A model generated the notes under the pieces. It did not search any database, had not been told where the DNA came from, and saw only the letters and a program-made list of their open reading frames with translations. 64,000 nucleotides of DNA from Streptomyces sp. NBC_00775 (GTDB lineage Bacteria; Actinomycetota; Actinomycetes; Streptomycetales; Streptomycetaceae), in assembly GCF_036347135.1 (NCBI RefSeq), contig NZ_CP108938.1, positions 1,302,001 to 1,366,000 on the forward strand, in the 5' to 3' direction. Positions 27,317-36,505 of this stretch are shown here, piece after piece. Each line of letters begins with the position of its first letter. The first letter of the stretch is position 1. Position numbers and translations under genes: made by a program.

Positions 27317-28354
27317 ATGGAGCCGCAGGCCCGGCCTCGACGCGTCACCATCGTCGACGTTGCGCGTCACGCGCAGGTGTCCACCACCGCAGTGTCCAAG
27401 GTGCTGCGCAACGCGTACGGCGCCAGCCCCGAGATGCGCGCCAAGGTGCGCCGCGCGATCGACGAACTGGGCTACCGGCCGAACGCCGGCGCCAGGGGCC
27501 TGCGCGGACAGACGTACACCATCGGCGTGATGCTGCCCGACATCCGCAACCCCTTCTTCCCCGAGATCCTCGACGGCGTCACCGCCTCGCTGGCGGACAC
27601 CGAGTACCAGGTGCTCCTGGGGCCGGGCTGCAACGGGGAGAAGGAGGAGGCCCGCGTCACCGAGGCGATGATCGACCGCGGCATGGACGGCATCATCCTG
27701 GTCGCACCGGTGTCGTCACGCGCCCATCTGGAGTGCGTCGGCACCGCGGTGCCGACCGTCGTCATCGGCCGCCACGGGTCATCCCCCGCGTACGACACAG
27801 TGGCCGACGACGACGTCGAGGGCGCCGCCCTGATCATCGGCCACCTCGCCACCCTCGGACATCGCCGGATCGCCCACATCGAGCATCACGAGACCGACCC
27901 GACACGCCTCACGGAGATGCCCAACGCCCGCCGCGCCGACGGTTATCGCCAGGCCATGCGGAAGCACGGACTGGAGGAGTGGATCGACGTGGTCTCCACC
28001 AGCTACACCCAGGACGGCGGCTACCGGGGCACGAAGGAGCTGCTGGCCCGTCCCGTCCGGCCCACGGCCGTCTTCGCCGGAGCGGACATCGTCGCCATGG
28101 GCGTGCTCGAAGCGGTCGCCGAGGCCGGGCTGTCCGTTCCCGGCGCCATCTCGGTGGCCGGATACGACAACACCACGTTCGCCGCGTTCGGCCCGATCTC
28201 GCTCACCAGCGTCGACCAGGGCGGCCGCGAGATGGGCAAAAACGCCGTACGCCTCCTCCTGGAACGGATCACCGACCGTGGCCGCCGGTCGGCCCAGGTC
28301 ACCCTCTCCCCCACGCTCGTGCCACGACGGTCCACCGCGCGACCGGCGGAGTAG
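27317..28354 (+). CDS. LacI-family regulator of the rhamnoside locus
   Basis: This 345-residue LacI/GalR regulator has the helix-turn-helix VTIVDVARHAQVSTTAVSKVL, the hinge (GYRPNAGARGLRG) and the effector domain (GVMLPDIRNPFFPEILDGV). The start is the ATG at 27317, preceded by AAGGA. It is divergent from the importer and rhamnosidase operon, with AACGTT-core operators on both sides of the promoter region. It most likely represses the operon until a rhamnose-derived inducer binds. Confidence 0.92.
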   Translation: MEPQARPRRVTIVDVARHAQVSTTAVSKVLRNAYGASPEMRAKVRRAIDELGYRPNAGARGLRGQTYTIGVMLPDIRNPFFPEILDGVTASLADTEYQVLLGPGCNGEKEEARVTEAMIDRGMDGIILVAPVSSRAHLECVGTAVPTVVIGRHGSSPAYDTVADDDVEGAALIIGHLATLGHRRIAHIEHHETDPTRLTEMPNARRADGYRQAMRKHGLEEWIDVVSTSYTQDGGYRGTKELLARPVRPTAVFAGADIVAMGVLEAVAEAGLSVPGAISVAGYDNTTFAAFGPISLTSVDQGGREMGKNAVRLLLERITDRGRRSAQVTLSPTLVPRRSTARPAE

Positions 28355-28572
28355 GGCGTCGACACCGAACTGCGCAGTGGGCGTTCAATCGTCCGGTCGA
28401 ACGTTGGGATCGACTCTTTGGAAAACGTTGCCCATCCGTATGGGGCGGCGCAAGGATGGAGGGCGCCCTACGGCCATGGAGAACCCGTCGACACCACCAC
28501 CATCGTGCGGAGAGCGCCGTGCCGGGCTGATGGCGACGATCGCCCCGGAGGCGTACAGCGCGTATGTGCGCG

Positions 28573-29499
28573 TCAAGTCGTCAGCCGCGGCTCGCCGGTG
28601 TTCTTGTCGCCCGTCCCGGAGCCCAGCTCATCGTGTTCCGTGTCGAGAAGGGTCAGCTTGTCGTGGTCGGCAGTGCCCGGCTCTGCGAAAAACACGACGA
28701 ACCGCTGCTTCTGGCTGTGCTCCAGCGGCATCGACTCGTAGCCGAGGTGGAGGTCGCCGACGTCGGGGTGGTGGAAGGTCTTGGCGTCCGGGGCGTGCGG
28801 TTTGACGTCGAAGCGGTTCCACAGGTCGGCGAAGTCCGGGCTCTTCGCCAGGAGTTCGTCGACCAGGTCGGCCAGGTCCGGGGCGTCCGGTTCGGTGCCT
28901 GCCAGGGCGCGCAGCCGGCCGACGCAGGCGCGGGCCTGCTCGTCCCAGTCGTCGAGTACGTCGCGGGCGAGGGGGTGGAGGAAGGCGTAGCGGGCGAAGT
29001 TCCGCCGCGGCGGCGGCCAGTCGGCCAGGCCGGCGAAGAGCCGGAGCGCGCCGGGGTTGAAGGCGAGCAGGTCCAGGGTGCGGCTGACGACGTAGGCCGC
29101 GTTCGGGCGCACGGACTCGAGGAGCGCCATCAGCTGTGGTCTCACGGTGTGGCCGGGTGCGGGGGGCGCTTCGGGGGCGTAGGCGGCACGGGAAGCAAGC
29201 TCGCGCAGGTGCCGGTGCTCGGACGCGTCGAGGAGCAGGGCGCGGGCGAGGGCATCGATGACCGCGGGGCCGGGGTGGGTCTCCTTGCCGCGTTCCAGGC
29301 GTACGTAGTAGTCGATGCTGATCCCGGCGAGCGTGGCGAGCTCCTCCCGGCGCAGGCCCGGCGTGCGGCGCGGGCCGGGGGGTGCGGTCAGCCCGGCCTG
29401 CTCGGGGGTGACCTGCGCACGGCGGGCGCGCAGATAGGCGCCGAGGTCGCTCGTGGCACCCGTCGTGTGACCCTTCACCTTCTCCGTTGCGCGCTCCAT
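28573..29499 (-). CDS. MmyB-like helix-turn-helix transcriptional regulator
   Basis: This 308-residue protein has an N-terminal XRE-type helix-turn-helix (LGAYLRARRAQVTPEQAGL, then LRREELATLAGISIDYYVRL) and a PAS-like MmyB ligand-binding domain to the end. Such regulators often act on adjacent oxidoreductase genes. The ATG at 29499 is chosen; an upstream open frame belongs to the neighbouring broken paralogue. It may control the divergent aldo/keto reductase gene at 30268. Confidence 0.88.
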   Translation of the reverse strand: MERATEKVKGHTTGATSDLGAYLRARRAQVTPEQAGLTAPPGPRRTPGLRREELATLAGISIDYYVRLERGKETHPGPAVIDALARALLLDASEHRHLRELASRAAYAPEAPPAPGHTVRPQLMALLESVRPNAAYVVSRTLDLLAFNPGALRLFAGLADWPPPRRNFARYAFLHPLARDVLDDWDEQARACVGRLRALAGTEPDAPDLADLVDELLAKSPDFADLWNRFDVKPHAPDAKTFHHPDVGDLHLGYESMPLEHSQKQRFVVFFAEPGTADHDKLTLLDTEHDELGSGTGDKNTGEPRLTT

Positions 29500-29599
29500 A
29501 CGTATATTTTGCCCGTCTTTTTGGGGGTATGTATCGGTGGGTGTGCGTCCCGGCGTGGCCTGCGGGCCCCGGTTCCGGACCAGGGCGATGCGTGCGGCT

Positions 29600-30034
29600 G
29601 GGGCACATCGTTCCTGGCCGGCCGCCTGCCGGGTCCAGGGTCGGGAGCGGTCATGTCCAGCAGGAGCAGGGCGTCGTGATCGGGGGTGCCGGGTTCGGCG
29701 GCGTAGGCGACGAGGCGCTGGCCCGGTGTGCCGTCCAGTTCCATGGACTGGGCGGCCAGCGTGATCGCGCCGACCTGTGGGTGGCGGAACGTCTTGTGGG
29801 TGGCTTTGCGGCCGGTGACGTCGTAACGCTCCCACAGCCTGGCGAAGTCCAGGCGGACGTAGTAGTCGATGCTGATCCCGGTGAGGGTGGCCAGTTCCTC
29901 GCGGCGCAGGCCGGGGTGCGGCGCAGGCCGGCGCCGACCGTGAGGCCGACCTGTTCGGGTGCGGTCTGTGTGCGGCGGGCACGCGGGAACCGGCCCAGCT
30001 CGGCGCCGCCGTCCCTGCTCTGCTCAAATGCCAT
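29600..30034 (-). pseudogene. Broken MmyB-like regulator paralogue
   Basis: The start (ATG at 30034, with a GAAGGGC site) and N-terminus resemble the intact neighbour (ARRTQTAPEQVGLTVGAGLR). A frameshift then occurs near 29920, after which another frame gives TLTGISIDYYVRL. This jumps straight to the C-terminal domain (DFARLWERYDVTGRKATHKT), so ~150 codons are missing. The C-terminal piece (MELDGTPGQRLVAYAAEPGT) reads on past the normal end. It is a frameshifted, internally deleted paralogue of the gene at 28573. Confidence 0.75.
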
Positions 30035-30255
30035 GCCCTTCAGTGTCACACCGCTCTGACCTGCGTGGCAGGGATGTGAGGGGCCCTGCCACTCCCCCGC
30101 TCGCCACCCCCTGGCACGGCTCGGCCTGCCACCGGTGGCGAAAGAGCGCGAACGTGAATCCTGGCGGGCTTCGCACCGGTCGCGTATGGACCTCCCGCCC
30201 GTGTTCGAGCGTCGGCCGGCATCCGCCCCGTGCTCCGCACCCGTATCTCGCTTGA

Positions 30256-31119
<864 letters not shown>

Positions 31120-31256
31120 GCCAGAACGCACACGTTCTCGGCCGGTGTGGGGCTCTGCCGCCCATGGCATCCCCTCACACCGGCCCCCGTTGTCCGGCGT
31201 GCCGGACGAGCGAGCCGACCGCCCCATCCTTTATCAGCTATCAGCAGAGGCTTCCC

Positions 31257-31367
31257 ATGACTGAGCAACAGGGTCTCGCCGACGTCCTCCCGGCCGGTGC
31301 CACCGGCGTGGCGACCGCTCAGCGGCTCGGCATGCGTCCCCGCACCCCGAGCGAGCATCGGCGATGA
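31257..31367 (+). CDS. Possible small coupled ORF before the flavodoxin gene
   Basis: A 36-codon frame starts at an ATG after AGAGGCTTCCC and ends with TGA overlapping the flavodoxin ATG (ATGA). Tight coupling suggests it may be translated as a leader, or be the stub of a lost gene. The product resembles nothing I know. Confidence 0.3.
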   Translation: MTEQQGLADVLPAGATGVATAQRLGMRPRTPSEHRR

Positions 31368-32074
31368 GCACGCATGAGCACGCCCTTCCCACCGCGCCGC
31401 GGCGCCGCACAGTGCTCCGCGGCCTGCTCACAGGAGGAGCGGTCATGACAGCAGGTGCCGCGATCGGCGCTTGTTCCGCCTCCCCCGCCTCGCCACGTCC
31501 GGACGAATCCGAGTCCGCCGAGCGGCCCGGCACGCCTGCCCCGGGTGCCCGCACTGTCCTGCTGGCCTATTTCTCCCGGCCGGGCGAGAACTACTACAAC
31601 GGCGGACGCCGGAACATCGAGGTCGGCAACACCGAGGTCCTGGCCCGCATGATCGCCGACCGGATCGACTGCGACGTCCACCGCATCCAGGCCGCGGACC
31701 CCTACCCGGCCGGCTACGACGCGACCGTCCGGCGCAACGTCCGTGAGCAGGACACCGCCGCGCGTCCGGCCGTCGCCAACCCGCTGGCCTCCATCGACCG
31801 TTACGACACGATCCTGCTCGGCAGCCCCGTCTGGAACGTCCGCGCTCCCATGATCATGACGACGTTCGCCGAAGCCCTCGACTTCCGCGGCAGGACCGTC
31901 GTCCCGTTCACCACCCACGCCATGAGCGGCCTGGGCACCACCGCACGCGACTACGCCGCCTCCTGTCCCGGAGCGACGATCGCCGAGGGCCTCGCGGTAC
32001 GCGGCGAGGAAGTCCGGGACGCCGGTGCCGCCGTCGACACCTGGCTGAGGCGCATCGGACTGCCCGCCTCGTGA
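31364..32074 (+). CDS. Exported flavodoxin-like lipoprotein (Tat)
   Basis: This 236-residue protein starts with a twin-arginine signal (PRRRTVLRGLLTGG) that ends in a lipobox (AAIGAC, Cys ~39). A Ser/Pro linker follows, then a flavodoxin fold with LLAYFSRPGENYY at the phosphate loop and ILLGSPVWNVRAPMIM. The flavin would have to be loaded before Tat export, so this is a predicted membrane-anchored extracytoplasmic flavodoxin. The context (two aldo/keto reductases, an NmrA-like protein) suggests redox stress or quinone handling. Confidence 0.88.
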   Translation: MSTHEHALPTAPRRRTVLRGLLTGGAVMTAGAAIGACSASPASPRPDESESAERPGTPAPGARTVLLAYFSRPGENYYNGGRRNIEVGNTEVLARMIADRIDCDVHRIQAADPYPAGYDATVRRNVREQDTAARPAVANPLASIDRYDTILLGSPVWNVRAPMIMTTFAEALDFRGRTVVPFTTHAMSGLGTTARDYAASCPGATIAEGLAVRGEEVRDAGAAVDTWLRRIGLPAS

Positions 32075-32177
32075 CCAGGCACAGGGCCTTTGGCTCTCGT
32101 GGTCTGCGCTCCTGTGAACGATGAGGTCGGCACAGAAGAGGTTGGGATCTACGGCCCGGCAGTCGGCGCCCAGCCGG

Positions 32178-32655
32178 TCACCGCTGCTGCCCGGTCGGAC
32201 GGAACAGGATCTCGTTGACGTCGACTTCCTGGGGCCGGCTCATGGCGAACTCCACGCTGCGGGCGAAGCTGTCCGCGGGGATGGCGTAGTCCTGGTAGAG
32301 GCCGGCGACCGCGTCCGCGACGCCACTCGTCGAACCGCTCCATCTCCAGCGGGGACAGCGGCATGAGACCGGCGTTGTTGAGCATGACGTCGATGCGGCC
32401 GCGTCGGTGGACCAGCCCCAGATGGAGCGCGCCTTGCGGAGCGGGTCGCTGTGCCCGTCCCGGCCGTACAGGACACGGTAGTTGTCGATGCAGATCATCT
32501 CGCCGGCCTCGACGCGGAACATCGGCCCCGTGTCCCGGGCCTGGTGCACAAGGGCCTCCCAGCTCCTGACGAAGGGCCAGTGGACCTCCTCGTCGGGCCC
32601 CTCGACCGGAGCGGGATAGGGCTGGCAGCGCCCCTGGAGCCGCCCGGCCGGGCTG
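32178..32655 (-). pseudogene. Chimeric remnant: TauD/TfdA-type dioxygenase end joined to SDR pieces
   Basis: Reading the minus strand from 32655, ~65 residues match the C-terminus of TauD/TfdA or clavaminate-synthase-like dioxygenases (FRVEAGEMICIDNYRVLYGR). The sequence then switches to SDR pieces: DVMLNNAGLMPLSPLE, a frameshift and gap, then the SDR C-terminus (SFARSVEFAMSRPQEVDVNE) ending at 32178. So at least two decayed genes were joined by deletions next to the NmrA-like gene. Confidence 0.7.
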
Positions 32656-33465
32656 TCAGGCGTGACGGACGGCTTCGAGGTCCTGCCGTACGGGTGCGGG
32701 TTCGGCGTCGAGCGGCATGTTGGCGCTGTCCAGGGCGGCGTCGAGGGAGCCGGGCACCTCGGCGGTGAGGGCGGCGAACAGCGGGGCGAGGTCGGAGGGG
32801 GCGGGCCCGTGCTCGGCGACGAGTTCGAGGGTCTTGTGGTCGGCCTCGGGCGAGGTGAGCGCGGAGACGAGGACCTGGGCGATCTGCCGGCGGGCGATGA
32901 CTCCGTCGCTGGGGTCGCCGGCGTGCCGGGTGTCGCCCTGCAGCATCGTCAGGGCGAGCTGGCCGGGAGCGTTGTAGTCGAACCAGCCCGGGCGGACGAT
33001 CGTGTACGGGCGCCCGCTGGCGCGGACCAGGCGTTCACCGCGGCGCTTCCACGCGTGGGCGTCGGTGATCATGTCGTCGCGGACTGTGCCGTCGGCGTTC
33101 CTGGGGCGGCCCGTGACGCCGATCGCGGTCATCAGTGAGATCCGCGCCGCCTGGTCGCCCAGCGCCGTCAGGGTGTTGCGGACGGCCCCGTAGTCGATGA
33201 GTTCCGCCTGGCCGGGCCGGCCGTGGGAGCCGTGGGTGAAGACCACGGCGTCGATGCCGTCGACGGCCTCCTTGAGCGTGTCGGCATCGGTGAGGTCCCC
33301 GGTGACGAGCAGAGCGGCCTGCGGCAGCACGGTCCGGGCGCGCCCGGGATCGCGGACGAGGGCTTTCACCTGGTGGCCCTGTCGGAGGGCTTCGGCGACG
33401 ACGAGGGTTCCGATGCTGCCGGTGGCACCGACGACCAGGACGGTCAGAGGGGTGGTGCTTGTCAT
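32656..33465 (-). CDS. NmrA-like atypical SDR (NAD(P)-binding protein)
   Basis: This 269-residue protein has the Rossmann motif VVGATGSIGTLVVAEA and the atypical SDR (SDR5/NmrA) layout: GDLTDADTLKEAVDGIDAVV and YTIVRPGWFDYN. It lacks a strict YxxxK motif, and such proteins often sense or reduce NADPH-dependent substrates. It lies on the minus strand, 90 bases downstream of the second aldo/keto reductase, probably in the same operon. Confidence 0.85.
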   Translation of the reverse strand: MTSTTPLTVLVVGATGSIGTLVVAEALRQGHQVKALVRDPGRARTVLPQAALLVTGDLTDADTLKEAVDGIDAVVFTHGSHGRPGQAELIDYGAVRNTLTALGDQAARISLMTAIGVTGRPRNADGTVRDDMITDAHAWKRRGERLVRASGRPYTIVRPGWFDYNAPGQLALTMLQGDTRHAGDPSDGVIARRQIAQVLVSALTSPEADHKTLELVAEHGPAPSDLAPLFAALTAEVPGSLDAALDSANMPLDAEPAPVRQDLEAVRHA

Positions 33466-33555
33466 GGCGGAGGCTCTTCCATGAGGGCAGGGGTCAGCGG
33501 TACGTCGATGTGCTGAGGCGTGGCGTCGGCGAACCGCAGCGCCGACACTGCGACT

Positions 33556-34437
33556 TCACGCCTCGGGGATCTCGCGTCCGTAGTTCTCCAGCGTGATGTC
33601 GGCCGGCTCCGGTCCGCCGCGTACGCCGGTGTCGAGCGCGTCGATCGCGGCGAGCTGCTCGGTGGTCAGCTCGAAGTCGAAGACGTCGAAGTTCTCGGCG
33701 ATGCGGGCGGGCTTGGTCGACTTCGGGATCGCCGAGCGGCCCTCCTGCAGATGCCAGCGCAGCATCACCTGCGCGGCCGACTTGCCGTGACCGCGGGCGA
33801 TCTCCAGCAGGACCGGGTCGTCGAAGGTCCGCTTCTCGGCGCCGCCGTAGGAGGTGATGCCGCCGATGGGCGACCACGCCTGGGTCAGGATGCCGTGCTC
33901 GCCGTGCAGGCGCTGCAGCGCGGTCTGCTGAAAGTACGGATGGACCTCGATCTGGTTGACCGCGGGCACGGCGGACGTCTCGGACAGCAGGCGCTCCAGG
34001 TGCTCGGGCATGAAGTTGCTGACGCCGATGGCCCGTACCCGGCCGTCGGCGAGCAGCTTCTCCAGCGCCCGGTAGGCGTCGAGGGTGCGGTCGAAGGCGG
34101 AGGGCAGGGGCTGGTGGAGCAGCAGCAGGTCGAGCTGGTCGACGCCGAGTTTGCCCGCGCTCTTGTCGAAGGCGTGCAGCGCGTTGTCGTAGCCGTAGTC
34201 GCTGATCCAGAGCTTCGTCTCGATGAACACCTCGTCGCGGGCGAGGCCGGAGCGGCGGATGCCGTCGCCGACCTCCCGCTCGTTGCCGTAGGCGGCGGCC
34301 GTGTCGATGTGGCGGTAGCCGACGCGCAGGGCTTCCTCGACCGAGGCGGTCGTGACGTCGGGCGGGGTCTGGAAGACGCCGAGCCCGAGAGCGGGCATCT
34401 CCACACCGTTGCTCAGAGTCATCGTGAGGGGGGACAT
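33556..34437 (-). CDS. Aldo/keto reductase
   Basis: This 293-residue AKR has HIDTAAAYGNEREVG (Asp, Tyr), FIETKLWIS (Lys) and LLLLHQPL (His), with the C-terminal cofactor site IPKSTKPARIAENFDVFDFE. The start chosen is the ATG at 34437; an in-frame upstream start 12 codons earlier has Arg-rich sequence and no better site. It is divergent from the MFS exporter at 34639. Confidence 0.9.
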   Translation of the reverse strand: MSPLTMTLSNGVEMPALGLGVFQTPPDVTTASVEEALRVGYRHIDTAAAYGNEREVGDGIRRSGLARDEVFIETKLWISDYGYDNALHAFDKSAGKLGVDQLDLLLLHQPLPSAFDRTLDAYRALEKLLADGRVRAIGVSNFMPEHLERLLSETSAVPAVNQIEVHPYFQQTALQRLHGEHGILTQAWSPIGGITSYGGAEKRTFDDPVLLEIARGHGKSAAQVMLRWHLQEGRSAIPKSTKPARIAENFDVFDFELTTEQLAAIDALDTGVRGGPEPADITLENYGREIPEA

Positions 34438-34638
34438 GTTTCGACGATAGGCAGGCGTCCGACGCCCCCGCATCTCCTCTGGGGGGCCCTGTCACTACCC
34501 CGTATCCCACACCCCGGCACAGCCCGGCCTGGAACGCCCGCCGGTCGGATCGCACGCTGAGAGAGCTCGAAGGATCACGTCCTTCTCCGGTGTCCCGGCC
34601 GTCGGCCGGGGGATCCCGGGGAGACCAGGAGAGTCTCA

Positions 34639-36069
34639 ATGACCAGCACGCAGGCGCCCGCTCCGGGCAGCGCCGCCACCACTCCGGCCGGCGGCAGGAC
34701 CACCAGTCCGGCCTTCGCGCTCGGTGCCGCACTGCTCGGCTTCTTCGTCATCACCCTGGACGCGCTGATCGTCAGCGTTGCCCTGCCCACCATCGGCGCC
34801 GACCTCGGCGGCGGTATGACGGGGCTGCAGTGGGTCGTCGACGGCTACACCCTGATGCTCGCCGCGCTGCTGCTGTCCGCCGGGTCCGTCTCGGACCGGA
34901 TCGGCGCCCGGCAGGCGTTCGGCATGGGCATGGGGTTGTTCCTTATCGCCTCGGCGTCCTGCGGCCTGGCGCCCACGCTGCCCGTCCTGGTCGCGGCCCG
35001 CCTGGTGCAGGGCGCGGGCGCGGCGGTCATGATGCCCGCCACCCTCGCTCTGATCCGCGAGGCGTACCCGGATGCCGCCCACCGCGCCCGTGCCCTTGGG
35101 TTCTGGGCGCTGGGCGGCTCGGTCGGCTCGGCCGCGGGGCCTCTGCTGGGCGGCGCGCTGAGCGCCGTGGACTGGCGGTGGATCTTCTTCATCAACCTGC
35201 CGGTCGGCGCCGTCGCCCTGGGGCTGCTCACCCGCGTCGCCCGCTCCCCGCGGCGTCCCGTGCCCTTCGACTGGACCGGGCAGATCAGCGCGGTCCTGGC
35301 GATGGGCGGTCTGACGTACGCGCTGATCGAGGGCGGCGAGTACGGCTTCCGCCACGCCCCCGTGATCGCCGCCTTCGCGGTGTCAGTGCTGGCGCTCGCA
35401 GTGTTCCTGCGGTCGCAGGCCCGCGGCCGCCACCCGATGCTGCCGCTCACCTTCTTCCGCTCCCGCCCGGTGACCGTCACCCTGCTGGCCGGGTTCACCC
35501 TCAACATCGGCTTCTACGGTCTGACGTTCCTGCTCAGCCTCTACTTCCAGCAGCTGCGCGGCCTGTCCGCGCTCGCCGCCGGCATCGCGTTCCTGCCGAT
35601 GACGCTGCTGACCGGCGTCGTGGCCCTCCAAACCGCCCGGCTGGTAGGCAAGTTCGGCGCCCGGCTCGTCATGACCTCCGGAATGTGGATCATGGCGGCG
35701 GGCCTGCTGCTCCTGTTCTTCCTGCCCGGGACCACCCCCGTGTGGCTGGTCGCGGTCCTGATGATCCCGGTCTCCCTCGGCGGTGCCCTCGCCGTACCCG
35801 CGATGACCGGACTGATGCTGGAGAGCGTGCGGCCGGAGCAGGCGGGCCTCGCCAGTGGCGTCCTCAACACCTCCCGCCAGTTCGGTGGGGCTCTCGCCGT
35901 CGCCGTCTTCGGCGCCCTCGTCGCGGACCAGGCGAACTTCCTGCACGGCATGCGCGTCAGCCTGTTCATCGGCGCGGCGCTGCTGGTGGCGACCGCCATG
36001 GCCGGCGGGCTGCTGCTCAGGCCGACCGCGAGCACCCAAAGACGGGAGCCGCATCCATGCCGCACATGA
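34639..36069 (+). CDS. MFS exporter, DHA2 (14-segment) family
   Basis: This 476-residue major facilitator protein has about 14 hydrophobic segments, motif A-like GSVSDRIGARQAFG and the antiporter motif C-like ALGGSVGSAAGPLLGGAL. The start is the ATG at 34639 with an AGGAG site. This family exports drugs or aromatic acids by proton exchange. Its last codons overlap the start of a truncated Rieske oxygenase gene (36057), so it may once have served aromatic-acid (vanillate-type) use. Confidence 0.9.
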   Translation: MTSTQAPAPGSAATTPAGGRTTSPAFALGAALLGFFVITLDALIVSVALPTIGADLGGGMTGLQWVVDGYTLMLAALLLSAGSVSDRIGARQAFGMGMGLFLIASASCGLAPTLPVLVAARLVQGAGAAVMMPATLALIREAYPDAAHRARALGFWALGGSVGSAAGPLLGGALSAVDWRWIFFINLPVGAVALGLLTRVARSPRRPVPFDWTGQISAVLAMGGLTYALIEGGEYGFRHAPVIAAFAVSVLALAVFLRSQARGRHPMLPLTFFRSRPVTVTLLAGFTLNIGFYGLTFLLSLYFQQLRGLSALAAGIAFLPMTLLTGVVALQTARLVGKFGARLVMTSGMWIMAAGLLLLFFLPGTTPVWLVAVLMIPVSLGGALAVPAMTGLMLESVRPEQAGLASGVLNTSRQFGGALAVAVFGALVADQANFLHGMRVSLFIGAALLVATAMAGGLLLRPTASTQRREPHPCRT

Positions 36070-36101
36070 CCTCCTTTGCCAGGAACCAGTGGTACAGCTA
36101 G
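36057..36101 (+). pseudogene. 5' stub of a Rieske (VanA-type) oxygenase gene
   Basis: Fourteen codons (MPHMTSFARNQWYS) then TAG. Codons 1-13 match the start of the intact Rieske oxygenase at 63358 (MPHTTAFARNQWY) with 34 of 39 bases identical. The ATG overlaps the MFS gene end, as in a coupled operon. The rest of the gene is gone; the island begins directly after. Confidence 0.75.
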
Positions 36102-36505
36102 CGCATCTTTCTGACCTGCGCTTGTGTGGGGGCGATGAGGCTGTGACCTGCTAGGACGGGTTGCAGAGACGAGCGGAGGCAGTCAGAGGAAAACACTCTG
36201 ATTCGACCCCGGTTCGACCCGGGTCACTCAGAGGCAGTCAGAGGCAGTGACCTCTGCTACTGGCCTGTGAGGGAACCGAGTTGGACGGTGTGGATCACGA
36301 GTGGGCGACTCTGGCGGGACTCTGAATCGTCCCCGGTCGAGCTGCGATGGGGACGCCTGCCTCCGCTCGGAGCCAGGCATGCGAAGGCCTCCAGGATGGC
36401 CGTCCTGGAGGCCTTGGCCGGCACCGATTGGAGGTCGGTCCCGGACACCACCCGTGGTTTTAGCGGGCCTGGGTGGCGTCCACGTCTTTGCGAGACGACC
36501 CCACC
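36102..36505. other. Island left junction, no gene; short direct repeats
   Basis: This ~400-base stretch follows the truncated oxygenase stub. GAGGCAGTCAGAGG occurs at 36176-36189 and again at 36231-36244, with a third partial copy at 36241. A segment with two TTCGACCC steps (36202-36220) loosely resembles a T-arm or attachment core but no tRNA can be folded. No gene is visible. Confidence 0.5.

Noticed and set aside
36200..36222. T-arm-like TTCGACCC repeats as a tRNA 3' end or attachment site, with an echo at 62961-62985
   Set aside because: No tRNA can be folded around either copy, and the shared sequence is short with a gap and mismatches. Too weak to call att sites.
36102..36505. CRISPR-like or satellite array from the repeated GAGGCAGTCAGAGG units
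   Set aside because: Only two full copies and one partial copy, with no regular spacers.
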